Positions 16,196 to 23,786 of a stretch of DNA of 34,621 bases are shown here, piece by piece (the stretch's first letter is position 1; the number at the start of each line of letters is the position of its first letter). The notes below the pieces were generated by a model. It saw nothing but the letters and a program-made list of their open reading frames with translations. It had not been told where the DNA came from and searched no databases. A program made the translations under genes and the position numbers. The stretch is from Hespellia sp. (GTDB lineage: Bacteria > Bacillota > Clostridia > Lachnospirales > Lachnospiraceae): positions 1 to 34,621 of the forward strand of contig JAQUUC010000038.1 in assembly GCA_028694105.1 (NCBI GenBank), in the 5' to 3' direction.

Positions 16196-17222
16196 GAAAA
16201 AATTATTATTACAGGTACTGTTCCTGCTTGTTGTCTTTGCCGGAACAGTCTACGGAATCTTCCACGGCGAAGACCTCGGCAAAATCCTGGATATCATCAG
16301 CACCGTCAACCCCTTCTATCTGTTGCCGGCGGTTGCCTGTGTGGTGTTTTTTATCTGGGGTGAATCCATCATCATCTTTTATATGATGCACACACTGAAC
16401 ATCCACCTGCGGAAATGGACCTGCTTTTTATTTTCATCGATTGGCTTTTTCTTCAGCTGCATCACGCCCTCCGCATCCGGCGGACAGCCAGCTCAGATCT
16501 ATTATATGAAGAAGGAACAGATACCGATTCCGGTCTCGACGCTCGTATTGATGGTTGTCACGATTACTTATAAAGCCGTTCTCGTTGTCATCGGACTTGC
16601 GATTCTCATTTTCGGAAATGGATTTATCAGGCAGTATTTAATGGATATCCTCCCGGTCTTTCATCTGGGGATTCTCTTAAATGTGCTGTGCGTCACGGCT
16701 ATGTTCATACTGGTCTTTCACACAACACTTGCAAAGGACATTTTAACCCGCGGGCTCTGGCTGCTTGAGAAACTGCATCTGATGAAAAAGAAAGAAAAGC
16801 GTCATCAGCGGCTGGATGCCGCAATGACCGAGTATCAGGATACTGCGGTTTATCTGAAGGAACATAAGCAGGTAATCATCAATGTACTTGTGATTACATT
16901 TGCACAGAGATTCGCACTGTTTTTATCTACTTATTTTGTCTACCGCGCCTTCGGATTAAAGGAATACTCTGTCGCAGTCATCGTCCTGTTACAGGCGGTG
17001 ATTTCCGTCTCCGTCGATATGCTGCCGCTTCCCGGTGGAATGGGAATCAGTGAAACATTATTCTTAACTATTTTTATTCCGGTATTCGGAGTAAAGCTCC
17101 TGCTGCCCGGCATGATTTTGAGCAGAGGACTTAGTTATTATACAGAACTCATTCTGAGCGCAGCTCTGACTGTTCTGGCAAATTTTACAATTGGGGGAAA
17201 AAGAAACTATGCAGAAAGATAA
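16185..17222 (+). CDS. LPG-synthase-TM/YbhN-like membrane protein
   Basis: A 345-residue protein with about eight membrane segments. SCITPSASGGQPAQIYYM near residues 94-111 and MLPLPGGMGISE near 279-290 are the two signature Gly/Pro loops of the family (DUF/UPF0104, the membrane part of MprF). No C-terminal aminoacyl transferase domain is present, so it is not a complete MprF. Such stand-alone proteins are proposed lipid flippases or glycosyl-lipid partners. The start at 16185 lies inside the PAP2 gene end. The end overlaps the PssA gene by 14 bases. Confidence 0.85.
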   Translation: MENKKKLLLQVLFLLVVFAGTVYGIFHGEDLGKILDIISTVNPFYLLPAVACVVFFIWGESIIIFYMMHTLNIHLRKWTCFLFSSIGFFFSCITPSASGGQPAQIYYMKKEQIPIPVSTLVLMVVTITYKAVLVVIGLAILIFGNGFIRQYLMDILPVFHLGILLNVLCVTAMFILVFHTTLAKDILTRGLWLLEKLHLMKKKEKRHQRLDAAMTEYQDTAVYLKEHKQVIINVLVITFAQRFALFLSTYFVYRAFGLKEYSVAVIVLLQAVISVSVDMLPLPGGMGISETLFLTIFIPVFGVKLLLPGMILSRGLSYYTELILSAALTVLANFTIGGKRNYAER

Positions 17223-17844
17223 ACAAATTTTAGGATTTTATGATTATACGGTGATACTTACATATATCAGCCTTCTCATTTCAGTCGGCGGGATTTTCTT
17301 AGCCGTCTGCGGGTACCTGAAGCTGGCGGTGACCGCACTTGCACTCTCCGGTCTCTGTGATATGTTCGATGGCAAGATTGCACGTACCAAAAAAGACCGC
17401 ACGATTGATGAACAACGTTTTGGTGTTCAGATTGATTCGCTTTGTGATATGGTCTGTTTCGGAATTGCTCCGGCAATTATCTGTTTTCAGATGGGAATGA
17501 ATCATCCTGCAGGCATCATTATTTTGATGATTTTCGTACTGACAGGTCTGATTCGCTTAGCATTTTATAATGTAATGACCGAAAAACATGAGGAATGTCC
17601 GGAGGGAGAATGCAATGTGTATCACGGTCTTCCAATCACTTCCAGCGCCATCGCACTTCCGCTTGTCATGGTACTGCGACCGCTTCTTCGTCTGAATTTT
17701 GTCTTTGCACTGCAGATTGTCATACTGTCCATCGCCGTTCTGTACGTCACGGATTTCCGCTTGAAAAAGCCTGCAAACGCCGTTTTGGCCATCATAGTCG
17801 TCATTGTCGGACTGGCGGTATTAAAATTGCTGCACCTCTGCTAA
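17209..17844 (+). CDS. pssA: CDP-diacylglycerol-serine O-phosphatidyltransferase
   Basis: A 211-residue integral membrane CDP-alcohol phosphatidyltransferase that makes phosphatidylserine from CDP-diacylglycerol and serine. The active-site motif reads D-x2-DG-x2-AR ... G-x3-D-x3-D (CDMFDGKIAR to FGVQIDSLCD near residues 51-82). The gap between AR and G is 12 residues rather than the usual 8, which recurs in clostridial Pss as I recall it. An upstream TTG in frame (17191) is possible, but its first bases are the ribosome binding site GGGGGA of the ATG at 17209. Serine specificity is supported by the Psd gene 15 bases downstream. Confidence 0.88.
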   Translation: MQKDKQILGFYDYTVILTYISLLISVGGIFLAVCGYLKLAVTALALSGLCDMFDGKIARTKKDRTIDEQRFGVQIDSLCDMVCFGIAPAIICFQMGMNHPAGIIILMIFVLTGLIRLAFYNVMTEKHEECPEGECNVYHGLPITSSAIALPLVMVLRPLLRLNFVFALQIVILSIAVLYVTDFRLKKPANAVLAIIVVIVGLAVLKLLHLC

Positions 17845-17859
17845 TAGGAAGGAGTTTTT

Positions 17860-18741
17860 ATGAAATACATGGACCGATATGGAAATGTTACAACAGAAGA
17901 TTCGGCGCAGGATCGATTGCTTCGTATGCTTTATACCAGTGCGCCGGGACGAATGCTGTTAAAACCACTCGTCTCCCCTCTGTTTTCCAAAATCGGCGGA
18001 AGAGTTATGAACACCCGTCTTTCCGCCGGACTGATCTCAGGCTTTGTCCGCCGCAATGCAATCGATCTGCGCCTTTACGAGCCAAAGCTCTATACTTCTT
18101 ACAATGATTTCTTCACGAGAAAAATCAGACCCCGGTATCGTCCGGTTGCCAAATCAGAGAAGGTTCTGATCAGCCCATGCGATGGCAAACTCAGTGTATA
18201 TCCCATCCACAATGACTGCTCGCTCTGCATCAAGGATACCAGCTACACCGTTGCGCAGCTCGTTGGCAGCCGCCAGCTTGCCGCGAAATATGCCGGTGGC
18301 TGTGCCATGGTAATCCGCCTGACGGTCGATGATTATCACCGCTACTGCTACGCAGCCGATGGACTCAAATCAAAGCAGCACCGGATTCCCGGCATTTTTC
18401 ACACCGTAAATCCGATTGCAAATGATGTGATGCCCATCTATAAAATGAATACCCGCGAATTTTGTCTGCTCAAAACCAAAAATATGGGCACCATCCTCTC
18501 AATGGAGGTTGGCGCCCTCATGGTCGGTAAAATTGTAAATAAAGATCGTTCCTCCTGCGCCGTAACAAAAGGGACAGAAAAAGGCCGGTTCGAATTTGGC
18601 GGTTCCACCATCGTGCTGCTGCTTCAGAAAGATGCAGTTAACGTTGATGCCGATCTTCTGGCAAATACCAAGGCAGGGTATGAGACCTATGTAACATACG
18701 GGGAACAGATTGCCGCTACTTCTACATCTGTATACTATTGA
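17860..18741 (+). CDS. psd: Phosphatidylserine decarboxylase proenzyme
   Basis: A 293-residue pyruvoyl enzyme that converts phosphatidylserine to phosphatidylethanolamine at the membrane. Cleavage should occur at Gly248-Ser249-Thr250 (FGGST), giving a short alpha chain with the pyruvoyl group at Ser249. Other family sites are SPCDGK with Asp108, DDYHRY with His160 and FHTVNP near 180-185. The length fits the clostridial type with an N-terminal helical extension. AAGGAG precedes the ATG. It is last in the run with PAP2, the LPG-TM protein and PssA. Confidence 0.93.
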   Translation: MKYMDRYGNVTTEDSAQDRLLRMLYTSAPGRMLLKPLVSPLFSKIGGRVMNTRLSAGLISGFVRRNAIDLRLYEPKLYTSYNDFFTRKIRPRYRPVAKSEKVLISPCDGKLSVYPIHNDCSLCIKDTSYTVAQLVGSRQLAAKYAGGCAMVIRLTVDDYHRYCYAADGLKSKQHRIPGIFHTVNPIANDVMPIYKMNTREFCLLKTKNMGTILSMEVGALMVGKIVNKDRSSCAVTKGTEKGRFEFGGSTIVLLLQKDAVNVDADLLANTKAGYETYVTYGEQIAATSTSVYY

Positions 18742-18798
18742 CAAAAGCCGATGCTTCGTTTACTTCATTGGCAAGCTGATATGAAAAGGAGAGATATC

Positions 18799-19776
18799 AT
18801 GAATATTGCAATTATGGGAGCCGGCAACGTTGCCGGTCAGATGGCGGTCGCAATCAACGGATTGGATGAAACCTTCCATGCATATGCGATTGCTTCACGC
18901 TCATTGGAAAAAGCCTGTGCATTTGCGGGGAAATGGAACTTCGAAAAAGCCTATGGTTCTTACGAGGAGCTGGTTGCTGACGAAAATGTAGATTTAGTAT
19001 ATATCGCGACACCTCACGCAATGCATTATGAAAATGCGGTGCTCTGTCTCACACATCAAAAACCAATACTTGTCGAAAAAGCCTTCACTGCAAATGCAGC
19101 TCAGGCCAAGAGTCTGCTGTCGCGGGCAAAGAAAGAGCAGATCTTTGCAACCGAGGCAATCTGGACACGGTATATGCCGTCCCGTCAGATAGTTCTGGAG
19201 CTTTTAGATAGTGGTATCATCGGCGATCCCACTTCACTGACCGCAGAATTTTCATATCCACTCAGCCACATCAATCGCATGCAGGCTCCGGAATTGGCCG
19301 GCGGTGCATTGTTAGATCTCGGAGTATATCCATTGACATTTGCGTCCATGTTCTTTGGAAATGATGTGACAAAATTTGAAAGCAATACGCAGCTGTATCA
19401 TACCGGAGTGGATGCGGACGATGAGCTCAAATTGTATTACGGCAATGGCAAAACAGCACAGCTGCGGTTTTCCATGCTTTCCGAGTTTAAAAATGAGGGT
19501 GTAATTTATGGAACAGACGGCTCCATTCGAATCTGTGATTTGAATAACTTCTCTAAGATTACGATCTATGATTCTTCGGACAATGTTGTGAAGGATGTGC
19601 CAATTCCAGAACAGATCAATGGCTATGAGTATGAATTAATCGCCTGCCAAAAAGCTCTTGAGGCGGGCTCTCTGGAATGTGCGGCGATGCCGCACTCAGA
19701 GACACTGCTTCTCATGCAGTGGATGAATTCCCTCCGGAAAACATGGGGTGTCATCTATCCCTTTGAAAAGGATTAG
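18799..19776 (+). CDS. Gfo/Idh/MocA-family oxidoreductase
   Basis: A 325-residue NAD(P)-dependent dehydrogenase. The Rossmann motif GAGNVAG is at residues 7-13, the middle catalytic Lys lies in LVEKAFTANAA near 94-104, and a beta-sheet C-terminal domain follows (GGALLDLGVYPLTF near 170-183). The layout resembles dihydrodiol dehydrogenase-like members that act on sugars or cyclic diols. Substrate unknown. The in-frame start at 18751 is rejected because AAAAGGAG lies before the ATG at 18799. No terminator separates it from psd, so readthrough is possible. Confidence 0.88.
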   Translation: MNIAIMGAGNVAGQMAVAINGLDETFHAYAIASRSLEKACAFAGKWNFEKAYGSYEELVADENVDLVYIATPHAMHYENAVLCLTHQKPILVEKAFTANAAQAKSLLSRAKKEQIFATEAIWTRYMPSRQIVLELLDSGIIGDPTSLTAEFSYPLSHINRMQAPELAGGALLDLGVYPLTFASMFFGNDVTKFESNTQLYHTGVDADDELKLYYGNGKTAQLRFSMLSEFKNEGVIYGTDGSIRICDLNNFSKITIYDSSDNVVKDVPIPEQINGYEYELIACQKALEAGSLECAAMPHSETLLLMQWMNSLRKTWGVIYPFEKD

Positions 19777-19826
19777 AATTACCACTGTCTTTGATAACAC
19801 AGGCGCCTGACATCTCAATAACTGAA

Positions 19827-20648
19827 TTAATCGGCATCCTTCACCTTCTGCTTTCTCTGTTTCTCCACAAGTTCTTTCAGCACCAGAAGCACACCGTCTT
19901 CCGTATTTGCTTTTGCCACATACTTGGCCGCCTCTTTCACTGCAGTTCGCGCATTCGCTACCGCGTAACTCTCTCCTGCGTGATTGAGCATCCCGATGTC
20001 ATTGTGGTTATCGCCAAACGCCATCGTCTCTTCCTTACTGATATGAAGTATCTCCTGAATCTTTGCAATTGCATTTCCCTTATCCGCCTGATAATCCATG
20101 AAATCAAGCCACGGACCTCCGGCAACAGTCACACGGAACCGGTCCTTCCAGTCATCAATCGTCTGCTGTGCGATACTGTCAACCCCGCTTTCCTTATAAA
20201 TCGAGATCTTAAGTATATCTCGATCCTCACTCAACAGATCGTCCACGATCCGTATTTCATTCTTATATCCATTGATCATCAGATCCAAAAACGCCGGATC
20301 ACGGTTTTCGACATAAATAGCCTCTTTCGAGGAAACAGTCATATAGCAGTCATCCAATGTACGAATATATTTGATCAGATCTCTTGCATCCTGTTTATTA
20401 AGTATCGTCGCGTCCATGTCATAACCACGGCAAATAATATTCGTTCCATTTTCGCAAATAAAAATCATGTCATTCGCAATCGGCGAAAAGACATGCCGAA
20501 TACTGTTATACTGCCTCCCACTTGCGGCTGCAAAAATAGTTCCCTGCTTCTTTAGTTCCTCCACCACATCATAGATTTCCGTATTAATTTTATCGGTTCC
20601 CTCTTCTAATAAAGTGCCGTCAATATCTGTTACAACCAGCTTAATCAT
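19827..20648 (-). CDS. Cof-type HAD-IIB phosphatase
   Basis: A 273-residue phosphatase with DIDGT (Asp8, Asp10), the ASGRQ motif II near 41-45, a Lys near 197, and GDNHND near 218-223. The C2B cap lies between. It probably removes phosphate from sugar phosphates or cofactor intermediates. It is convergent with the oxidoreductase gene and stands alone with its own promoter. GAGGAG precedes the start. It is distinct from the other Cof-type gene at 5720-6613. Confidence 0.9.
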   Translation of the reverse strand: MIKLVVTDIDGTLLEEGTDKINTEIYDVVEELKKQGTIFAAASGRQYNSIRHVFSPIANDMIFICENGTNIICRGYDMDATILNKQDARDLIKYIRTLDDCYMTVSSKEAIYVENRDPAFLDLMINGYKNEIRIVDDLLSEDRDILKISIYKESGVDSIAQQTIDDWKDRFRVTVAGGPWLDFMDYQADKGNAIAKIQEILHISKEETMAFGDNHNDIGMLNHAGESYAVANARTAVKEAAKYVAKANTEDGVLLVLKELVEKQRKQKVKDAD

Positions 20649-20683
20649 ATGCGCTCCTCTCCAAAACTGTTTTCAACAAGTAG

Positions 20684-20692
20684 ATTATAGCA
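20684..20692 (-). promoter_or_regulatory. Extended -10 promoter of the HAD phosphatase gene
   Basis: On the minus strand TGCTATAAT gives a consensus -10 with the TGn extension, 36 bases before the ATG. No clear -35 is seen, which is usual for extended -10 promoters. Confidence 0.5.
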
Positions 20693-20797
20693 TATCAGCG
20701 AACTTTCATGTTTCCTTATAGCAAAACTCTTTTATTTTTTCCACAATACTTTTTCTACAGTTATGAATAACTCTGTAGAAATTCAAGAAGGGTTCAC

Positions 20798-20827
20798 TTG
20801 ACTTTTGATAGCTGGTCGTGCTATTAT
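20798..20827 (+). promoter_or_regulatory. Promoter of tRNA-Leu
   Basis: TTGACT (20798-20803), an 18-base spacer and TATTAT (20822-20827) lie 31 bases before the tRNA 5' end. Confidence 0.65.
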
Positions 20828-20858
20828 ACTTTTTGCACTGATAAATTGTGCCAGATAT

Positions 20859-20939
20859 GCGGATATGGCGGAATTGGCAGACGCGCTAGACTTAGGATCT
20901 AGTCTCTACGAGGTGCAGGTTCAAGTCCTGTTATCCGCA
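20859..20939 (+). tRNA. tRNA-Leu (anticodon UAG)
   Basis: The acceptor stem GCGGATA / TATCCGC is perfect, the anticodon loop CTTAGGA is closed by CTAGA / TCTAG, the variable arm is present, and the T arm is GCAGGTTCAAGTCCTGT. The discriminator is A and CCA is not encoded. Its 3' part is duplicated at 23027-23073, which marks it as a likely integration site. Confidence 0.95.
20909..20936. repeat. Left copy of 28-base direct repeat (putative attL in tRNA-Leu)
   Basis: These 28 bases of the variable loop, T arm and acceptor strand are identical to 23046-23073. Integrases commonly use such tRNA 3' ends as attachment sites and restore the tRNA upon integration. Confidence 0.55.
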
Positions 20940-21059
20940 CTAAGGGTTCTGATTTCTTGTTATGCAAGGGGTTGGGGCTTTTTTGTTTGCCCAAAAATCC
21001 TCAAAAAGAGTTTCTTTGGCAGTTTTCCAATCCAAATTCACATAGCTGTGCTCTATCTG

Positions 21060-21803
21060 TCAATACTTCTTGCAATACACTTCAAATGCTTCGCTCATAA
21101 ACTTCGCAGTGCCTTTACCATGCTTATCAATATTCTTGGTAAAACGCTCGTCTAGCACATACATCTGACCAAGACCAGATAATATTTCCTTCGTACAGTC
21201 ATAATAATAATCCGTAATGTGTTTCTGCCACCGTCTAACCAATTCCTGAACCCTTTCACTTGCTGGATTTTCTCCTATACATTCTGCAAACTGTTTTTGT
21301 AAGTCTTCTTGCTCGTCATTAATACGGTTCCAGTCTTCTTTTGTGTAATGTGCAGTCTTTTTCTGACTTTGTGTATAGGCATCAGTACCTCCCCAGCGTC
21401 CCTTCACTTCCTCTGCATATTTTGCCTTAGCTTCATCAATTTCTGTTGTATCAAATTCATCAAAACTCATGGTAGTATCTCCTTTCAGATTTGCATCCAA
21501 GAGTCCTATCAGCTTATCAAGTCTTTTTCTCTTAAGCTTTAATAACTCTCTTTGCCTTGTTAATGCTTTCTCTTTGTTATAATCAGAGGCACTCACGATC
21601 TGTGCAATCTCTTTCAATGGAAAATCTAATTCTCTGTAAAATAGTATCTGCTGCAATTTTTCCAAAGAATTTTCATCATAATATCTATAACCGGTTTCAG
21701 ATATTACTTCGCTTGGTACAAGCAATCCTATCTCATCATAATAATGAAGCGTACGCACGGATACACCTGACAACTTTGCCATCTCACTGATTGATTTCTT
21801 CAT
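21060..21803 (-). CDS. MerR-family regulator with TipAS-like effector domain
   Basis: A 247-residue transcription factor. Residues 1-70 form the winged-helix MerR domain (MAKLSGVSVRTLHYYDEIGLL, then GYRYYDENSLEKLQQI). A dimerisation coiled coil covers about 75-120. Residues 125-247 form a TipAS-type ligand domain with the Trp/Tyr-rich motif RWGGTDAYTQS and a C-terminal helical bundle. TipA-like proteins bind antibiotics or peptides and switch on export genes. The in-frame start at 21854 lies inside the promoter; the ATG at 21803 has GGAGG. It sits within the tRNA-Leu footprint, and its promoter has the 19-base spacer typical of MerR control, so it is probably self-regulated. Confidence 0.88.
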   Translation of the reverse strand: MKKSISEMAKLSGVSVRTLHYYDEIGLLVPSEVISETGYRYYDENSLEKLQQILFYRELDFPLKEIAQIVSASDYNKEKALTRQRELLKLKRKRLDKLIGLLDANLKGDTTMSFDEFDTTEIDEAKAKYAEEVKGRWGGTDAYTQSQKKTAHYTKEDWNRINDEQEDLQKQFAECIGENPASERVQELVRRWQKHITDYYYDCTKEILSGLGQMYVLDERFTKNIDKHGKGTAKFMSEAFEVYCKKY

Positions 21804-21823
21804 GTTCATCACCTCCAAAAAGA

Positions 21824-21854
21824 ATACTACCCTATCACGTAACGTCAGAGTCAA
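21824..21854 (-). promoter_or_regulatory. MerR-type promoter with 19-base spacer and central dyad
   Basis: TTGACT (21849-21854) and TAGTAT (21824-21829) are 19 bases apart, too long for normal sigma-A use and the classic target of MerR-type DNA twisting. The spacer centre has ACGT-T-ACGT with further pairing outward (7 of the 9 innermost pairs). The regulated gene is the regulator itself. Confidence 0.7.
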
Positions 21855-21897
21855 TACTTTATTCTAAGATATTTTCCTCCCAATCTATAATTCATAC

Positions 21898-22556
21898 TTA
21901 CGAAAAACAAGTGTTCCAATAAATGGTTAATGACATTCCATAAACCGTGTGCTGCACAAACCATTCCCCAATTTTACCTATGCCATTAAAAAGACTACTG
22001 ATATTTAAAATCGCCGTTGCCAAAGTTTCACTAAACAAATAACTGCCCCTAACGACGCATAGAGAAAACTTCCACAAATCAAACCCGCTACATACTCAAT
22101 CGTAAACAAAGCTTTCATTTGTCCAGAAAACAACAGCGCAATTACTTCATAAGATAAAAATATTGCTATTGCGGTCAATGAGGCAAGCATGGCTTTGGAT
22201 AAATACATTCCAATGCGGCTTTTACTTATGAGCCATTTATGCTGCCACGTATTCCATAGATATTCTTGACCTACGAATACAGAATCCAATGCAGAGTCTG
22301 GGGTATCTGTATCCATCTCTGGCAGAATATGTTTTTGCTTTGTAGCAGATTTAAAATAAGTGTTCTTTGCGATTTGACAAAGCCACACATATAATTTGCA
22401 ATTCCCATTAAATTTTTCTATATTACGCATAGCTTTAAAAAATGTTTCTTGTGTGATTTCTTCCGCCGTAGCTTCATTGCGACAGAGAGATAACACATAT
22501 TTATATACATCAGAGAAATACTCCGTATATATGTTTTCAAAATCTGGCGTACCCAC
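21898..22556 (-). pseudogene. ECF sigma factor fused by deletion to an ABC-2 permease remnant
   Basis: The frame starts at GTG 22556 after AGGAGGTGAT. Residues 5-75 are a good sigma-70 region 2 (TEYFSDVYKYVLSLCRNEA, EEITQETFFKAM, YVWLCQIAKNTY). Region 4, needed for -35 recognition, is missing. From about residue 105 the protein becomes a membrane domain (KWLISKSRIGMYLSKAMLA, two segments at 121-141 and 150-178) like the middle of an ABC-2 permease. The frame stops at 22005, but the permease continues in another frame (TLATAILNISSLFNGIGKIG) to a stop at 21898. So a deletion joined two genes and a later frameshift broke the permease part. It is not a working sigma factor or a working permease. 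Confidence 0.75.
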
Positions 22557-22575
22557 TTTATCACCTCCTCTACTT

Positions 22576-22605
22576 ATAAGACCCTCTACTTTTCAATCTG
22601 TTTCA
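22576..22605 (-). promoter_or_regulatory. ECF-type autoregulatory promoter
   Basis: TGAAAC (22600-22605) and GTCTTAT (22576-22582), separated by 17 bases, lie just upstream of the sigma gene. This AAC / GTC layout is what extracytoplasmic-function sigma factors recognise and commonly use on their own genes. The downstream sigma is truncated, so the site may be an orphan or be used by a related sigma elsewhere. Confidence 0.5.
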
Positions 22606-22733
22606 AAGTTTTTATTTTCTTTTCTTCGTGCATCCGTAGGTTTATGTGCGTTGCTTTACATATATAGTAAGGAAAGAATTCGTTTGCGAGTCTCTTGACT
22701 GATAGAATTATTAATTTGAGCAAAAAGCCTTCA

Positions 22734-22762
22734 TTGACATATTTCTTTGTGAATGTTATTAT
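22734..22762 (+). promoter_or_regulatory. Strong promoter of the antisense RNA
   Basis: A consensus TTGACA (22734-22739), exactly 17 bases, then TATTAT (22757-22762). No open reading frame with a ribosome binding site follows; a terminator lies about 90 bases downstream, so the product is a short RNA. Confidence 0.75.
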
Positions 22763-22768
22763 ACATAT

Positions 22769-22856
22769 AAAGAAGTGCTACCGATAGACGGTTAGTCCAC
22801 AAAAATTGATTACAAATATAACCGCTTAGTTTGTGAGACTGGGGCGGTTATTTTTG
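22769..22856 (+). ncRNA. Putative antitoxin antisense RNA with terminator
   Basis: A short transcript of about 88 bases is predicted from the promoter above to a terminator with stem TAACCGC / GCGGTTA (22819-22825 and 22844-22850) and a T run. It is antisense to the last bases and the 3' untranslated part of the toxin-like gene on the opposite strand. This is the layout of type I systems such as TxpA/RatA. The exact ends are estimates. Confidence 0.6.
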
Positions 22857-22940
22857 TGATTTGCATCCAATTGTGTAACCGAGTCCGAAAGCGGTCAGAC
22901 ATAAACTGATCACTGCAATCAGACCTTCGATGGTCAACAT
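22848..22940 (-). CDS. 30-residue hydrophobic peptide, putative holin-like type I toxin
   Basis: A 30-residue peptide, MLTIEGLIAVISLCLTAF and then GLGYTIG, with one transmembrane helix (about 3-25) and a short basic tail (CKSQK). A strong AGGAGG lies 8 bases before the ATG at 22940; another ATG at 22946 is too close to it. Such short peptides are annotated as holin-like toxins in Firmicutes and damage the membrane when overproduced. The antisense RNA on the other strand overlaps its 3' end. It was too short for standard gene finders. It sits inside the tRNA-Leu footprint, where it could have stabilised a mobile element. Confidence 0.65.
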   Translation of the reverse strand: MLTIEGLIAVISLCLTAFGLGYTIGCKSQK

Positions 22941-23026
22941 TGGCATCCCCTCCTTTAGCAAGATTTCCAACAGAGCGAATCTGGGGATTTCTATGTAGAC
23001 AGCACCTGATACGCTTTGCTGTGTCA

Positions 23027-23073
23027 ACTTAAGATCCAGTTTCTGCGAGGTGCAGGTTCAAGTCCTGTTATCC
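23027..23073 (+). repeat. tRNA-Leu 3' fragment (putative attR); 28-base core 23046-23073
   Basis: An ungapped 47-base match to tRNA-Leu positions 20890-20936, with four differences, all transitions, in the first 19 bases and 28 identical bases after that. The 5' half of the tRNA is absent and the acceptor end is lost (TCC is followed by CTTTTT), so it cannot be a working tRNA. It fits the far attachment site of an element inserted in tRNA-Leu. A decayed second tRNA-Leu is the alternative. Confidence 0.65.
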
Positions 23074-23135
23074 CTTTTTAATGTCTTCCCGCCCAAATGC
23101 CGTTTTGTTATTCGGTAGGCTTGTCTTATTAGAAT

Positions 23136-23771
23136 TTATCTAACTTTGGTCTGTAATTCTCCTTTTTTCAATCTAAGTACAACATCGGCTTGCTTTGCAA
23201 GGTCATTTGAATGTGTAACGATGACAACACACTTGTTCATTTGATGGGCACACTCTTTTAAAATATCTGTAATTTCAGCAGCCGTATCCTCATCAAGATT
23301 GCCGGTTGGTTCATCAGCAAGAATGACATCTGCGTCTGAAGCTAACGCACGTGCAATTGCCACTCGTTGTTGCTGACCACCCGAAAGCTTTAGTACATTT
23401 CTCCTCGCCTCTTCTTTTGTCAGTCCCAGACGCTCCAAAATAGGAAGTGGCGGTAATTTTGAAGTCAGTGCCACATTTTCGGCTGGTGTCATGTAATCAA
23501 TCAAGTTGTAGCTTTGAAAAATAAATGCTACATTATTTTTTCGGTGAGCGGCAAGTCCTGTTTTTTCAATATCTTCGCCTCGAAAAAGGATTTGTCCATC
23601 AGTAGGACTGTCTAATGCCCCTAACAAAGAGAGTAAAGTCGTTTTTCCGCATCCAGACGGACCAAGAATCGTATAAATTTTTCCAAGCTCAAACTTTGCT
23701 GATACTTTTTTAAGAACAGGCTTCCTCCCATCATATGAATACTTTATATTACAAACTTCCATAATGCACAT
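23136..23771 (-). CDS. ABC transporter ATP-binding protein (MacB/Vex-like)
   Basis: A 211-residue ATPase. Walker A GPSGCGKTT at 37-45, Q-loop FQSYNL near 84-89, signature LSGGQQQR near 128-135, Walker B VILADEPTGNLD near 148-159, and His of the switch in VTHS. This is the LolD/MacB group, which powers FtsX-type permeases. It is the last gene of a five-gene unit on the minus strand (regulator, kinase, two permeases, ATPase), 15 bases after the second permease. AAGGAGG precedes the start. Likely role is export or removal of a membrane-active compound. Confidence 0.92.
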   Translation of the reverse strand: MCIMEVCNIKYSYDGRKPVLKKVSAKFELGKIYTILGPSGCGKTTLLSLLGALDSPTDGQILFRGEDIEKTGLAAHRKNNVAFIFQSYNLIDYMTPAENVALTSKLPPLPILERLGLTKEEARRNVLKLSGGQQQRVAIARALASDADVILADEPTGNLDEDTAAEITDILKECAHQMNKCVVIVTHSNDLAKQADVVLRLKKGELQTKVR

Positions 23772-23786
23772 TGTATATATCCTCCT

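Noticed and set aside
20755-20778. CTACAG ... CTGTAG hairpin upstream of tRNA-Leu
   Set aside because: Weak stem with unpaired bases, no T run, and no clear place relative to either promoter.
20940-21059. Possible terminator after tRNA-Leu near the GGGGC-TTTTTT sequence
   Set aside because: A T run is present but no convincing stem pairs in front of it.
22722-22736. AAAAGCCTTCATT shared with 28652-28664
   Set aside because: A 13-base match in two AT-rich gaps with no wider similarity; too short to call a repeat family.
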